Shown one piece after another: positions 61,497-64,000 of a stretch of DNA of 64,000 nt. The notes below the pieces were generated by a model that was not told the DNA's origin, ran no database searches, and worked only from the letters and a program-made list of their open reading frames with translations. Source of the stretch: Eleusine coracana subsp. coracana. Its lineage: Eukaryota > Streptophyta > Magnoliopsida > Poales > Poaceae. Every line of letters begins with the position of its first letter. Positions within the stretch are counted from its first letter, which is position 1. The translations under genes and the position numbers were made by a program. The stretch is taken from NCBI GenBank assembly GCA_032690845.1, contig CM064427.1, positions 6,893,501 to 6,957,500 of the forward strand, read 5' to 3'.

Positions 61497-63139
61497 GTAG
61501 GATCGAAGGACCCCGGCTAGAGGGGGGGGGGGGGTGAATAGCCGAATTAACAAATTAAAAGCTAACTATCCGACTAATTGCGGAATTTAAAGACAATTGG
61601 ATAAAAGCAAGCACAAGACAACTAAACCTAGGTTTGAACTAAAGTAGGTTGACAATCCTAGGTGGCATACATCATGCAACTTCTAGTATGTAAACAACAA
61701 AAGAACAACATGACAAGAGACAAAGGATATTTTCCCGTGGTATCGGTGATTTGCCGATCACCCCTAATCCACGTTGAGGTGGATTCAAGCGTATGATGTG
61801 CTACTCTCCTCAAGTATCCACTTCTCCACCACCAAGAAGTGCTCACAAAGAACAACTTGAGATATAACACAATCAATACCTTGAACCTCCCCAAACCTCG
61901 ATTCCACTAGGGTTGCTCTTCACCGCTCCGGCGAGGCGAGCACCGCACCACTCACAAGAGTCCGAGCCTCCTTCGCACACTTGTTGAAGGGCTCACGGAT
62001 TTGACTCCTCCAAGCCGTCTAGGAGGCGACAACCTCCAAGAGTAACAAGTCGATGCCGCTTGCTTGAGGATCCCAAGTGCCACAATGCTCAACTCACTCA
62101 AGTTTAGGGCACTCACACTCACACACTTGCAATCTTTCCACTAGGGCTTTGTGTGAGAGAGGAATAAGCTCCAAAGGGTGTACAATACTTTTCAAATGGC
62201 CAAGAGAGCCCCTATGCATGGGATGGAGGAGGTATAAATAGGCCACCCTTTGAAAACTAGCCGTTACAGCTTTCTGTGCACCGGACGGTCTGACCGTGAC
62301 TTCCTACGGTTGGACCGTCGTACAACCCAACGGCTAGTTTGACTTTCAAACTCCTTCTAGCACGAGCCCGACGGTCAGACCGTCATTACCCACGGTCAGA
62401 CCGTCGGGACACTTTCAACTTTCACCCGAGAACAAAGTCTCTGTTGACACCAGACATGCACCGACGGTCAGACCGTGGTTAACTACGGTCAGACCGTCAG
62501 GCCATCACCCGAGAACAAAGTCTCTGTTGACACCAGACATGCACCGACGGTCAGACCGTGGTTAACTACGGTCAGACCGTCAGGCCATCACCCGAGAACA
62601 AAGTCTCTATTGACACCAGACATGCACCGACGGTCAGACCGTGGTTAACTACGGTCAGACCGTCAGGCCATCACCCGAGCAACCAGAGAGGCCACTCCTC
62701 TGGCCGTCTCTGAAGCGCACGGCGGTCAGACCGCGAGTCCCGGCGGTCTGACCGCCAGGAGTGACCTGCCAGCCCCCCTTCTTTTACTCTTTGCTTTCCT
62801 GAAAGATATGGGCACACTCAACTCACAAAGACCCACTCACAAAGATAGGAATTGAGCATTTTTGGCAACCATGGATACTCAAGGTCATCTCATCGACCCC
62901 TCTTGATAGTACGGCATTTAACCTATAATCCGGTCACTCAACTCTAATCTCCTTGTGACCGGCAAAACAGAAAAACCCTATCAAGATACCTTTGCCTTGA
63001 GTCATCCATATGTATATCACTTCGTCCATCATTCCATTCCTTATTATGACTACAACCACAATTATCTTAACAACGTAGTTAGTCAAAAATAAGGGTCGTC
63101 ATTAATTACCAAAACACTAAAGCGGGCCTAGATGCTTCA
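61497..63139 (-). repeat. 3' LTR of element B
   Basis: 1,643 bp, plus strand TGTAGGATCGAAGG to GATGCTTCA. It contains three tandem 83-bp copies at 62423-62671, each with two CGGTCAGACCG palindromes; the solo LTR has one comparable segment. A TATA-like TATTTATA (minus) lies at 62233-62240. Confidence 0.9.
62423..62671. repeat. 3 x 83-bp tandem repeat in LTR B
   Basis: The unit starts CACCCGAGAACAAAGTCTCT and includes ACGGTCAGACCGTGG plus ACGGTCAGACCGTC. The copies are almost identical, so the expansion is recent. Confidence 0.92.
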
Positions 63140-63771
63140 ATCTCCCCCTTTTTGGTAATTGATGACAACATAAGAAGTGATATAAAGCCAATAAAGACAA
63201 TAAAGAAAAAAACTCTAAGGTGAGTCACAAGATAATGATCACATGCTATAGAATTTTTAATACACGTACATGTGAAAAAGTTAATGAACTCACCAAATGG
63301 TAAAACTCCCCCTAAATTGGTGCATTGATCAAGATATATCAAACATGGCAATGCATATTTTCAAAAGAACAAATTGGTAGAGTTTACCTTGTACCATTGG
63401 ATGCGAGGAGGCAAAGAATAACCAATATATAGCAATATTGAACATTACAAGTAAGAACACCCTCATCATCCACACATTTGAACCATTAAGATGAGATGAG
63501 CACAGATAAAAGAGCAAATGGTTCAAGGTGCATAAAGAAATTACAATCCAACAAAGTTACATAGTTCAACAAACACAAATAAGTTCAAAAAAGTTCAAAT
63601 GTGCATGAAAGTAAGATATGAGATGCACATGCAAATGCAAGATAGGTAGATCAAGAATCATGGCTTGCATCTTTGTTTCCTTTTCTCCCCCTGACTCTGG
63701 CGTCTCATCATAGCATCACTTCTTCATGTTCTCCCCCTTTGGCATTAATTGACCAAAAAATGGTCAAGACT

Positions 63772-64000
63772 TCAATCATCTTGAGGAGGAGGTGGAGGAG
63801 CATACCATGGTGGCTGGAAAAACTCTGGAGGTGGCACTGGTGCAGGAAAGTAGCTATAAATGTGTGAAGATAGAGCATCATAGTTAGACTCTAAACCCTG
63901 CATCCTAGTGGTGAGATCATCAATAGAAGTCCTTGCTGCCTCATAGGATGTTCTAGCTGCCTCATATGAAGACCTGGCTGCCTCATAGGAATTACGAGCC
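63772..64000 (-). CDS. C-terminal end of the extra ORF of element B (partial)
   Basis: The minus-strand reading holds three SYEAAR repeats, then SIDDLTTRMQGLESNYDALS, and a Pro-rich tail PPWYAPPPPPQDD before a TGA at 63774-63772. The heptad-like Ala/Glu/Ser repeats suggest a coiled coil. The position, between pol and the purine tract, matches the extra ORF of element A. Function unknown; the start is outside the window. Confidence 0.7.
   Translation of the reverse strand, partial: ARNSYEAARSSYEAARTSYEAARTSIDDLTTRMQGLESNYDALSSHIYSYFPAPVPPPEFFQPPWYAPPPPPQDD

Larger units (their letters stand above)
61497..64000 (-). mobile_element. Copia element B (Sirevirus-like), 3' part, runs off the right edge
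   Basis: The 3' LTR (61497-63139) is followed on the right by the purine tract (63140-63153, minus strand AAAAAGGGGGAGAT), non-coding DNA and the end of the extra ORF. All are in the same order as in element A. The LTR is the same family as the solo LTR at 11564-13016. Gag, pol and the 5' LTR lie beyond 64000. Confidence 0.88.

Noticed and set aside
59690..62760. Repeated palindromes taken as a possible CRISPR-like array
   Set aside because: The repeats are palindromic sites with irregular spacing, inside plant LTRs and beside TATA-like boxes; there are no spacers or cas genes.

Overview
The window is nuclear DNA of a grass (Poaceae). The evidence is intron-bearing plant genes whose proteins look like grass orthologues, very GC-rich 5' ends of genes, and a transposon population typical of grasses: Sirevirus-like Copia elements, CACTA, Tourist/Harbinger and Stowaway MITEs, a Helitron and a tRNA-derived SINE. 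A panicoid grass seems likely from the style of the LTRs, but I cannot name the species. No bacterial, CRISPR or organellar content was seen.

Layout. 1-2,900: 5' end of CSI1 (minus), cut off by the window edge. 2,900-9,300: mostly intergenic, with three Tourist-like MITEs and a short single-exon FAF-like gene (minus). 9,795-10,740: a non-autonomous CACTA element. 11,241-25,338: a dead Sirevirus-type Copia element A (minus), with another Copia family's solo LTR (family B) nested in one LTR and a Gypsy-like solo LTR nested in the other. 25,339-27,850: intergenic, with one Stowaway MITE. 28,135-30,672: a complete MUB gene (prenylated ubiquitin-fold protein, plus). 32,215-38,560: a complete glutaredoxin/DEP/DUF547 gene (minus), convergent with MUB and carrying a SINE in its 5' UTR intron. 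39,640-41,220: a three-copy tandem repeat split by a Helitron, then a tRNA-Trp pseudogene. 42,425-50,282: an mTERF gene (minus) broken by a Copia element F, with two PIF/Harbinger MITEs in its promoter region. 52,590-59,240: Copia element D (plus), which carries solo LTR E. 59,600-64,000: a truncated Copia LTR C, then the 3' part of element B, which runs out of the window.

The four ordinary genes are single-copy housekeeping or developmental genes with no operon-like relationship. CSI1 links cellulose synthase complexes to microtubules, MUB recruits E2 enzymes to the plasma membrane, the Grx/DEP/DUF547 protein has an unknown role, and the FAF-like protein belongs to a growth-regulator family. 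Well over half of the window is transposon-derived. Most insertions can be defined to the base because both terminal structures and target-site duplications are visible.

The most striking pattern is shared by four Copia LTR families (A, B, C, E). Each carries an array of short CGG...CCG palindromes. In A, B and E the array lies just upstream of a TATA-like box, and each family has its own half-site. In element A the same palindromes recur inside the element, ahead of the extra ORF downstream of pol, which suggests a second internal promoter.
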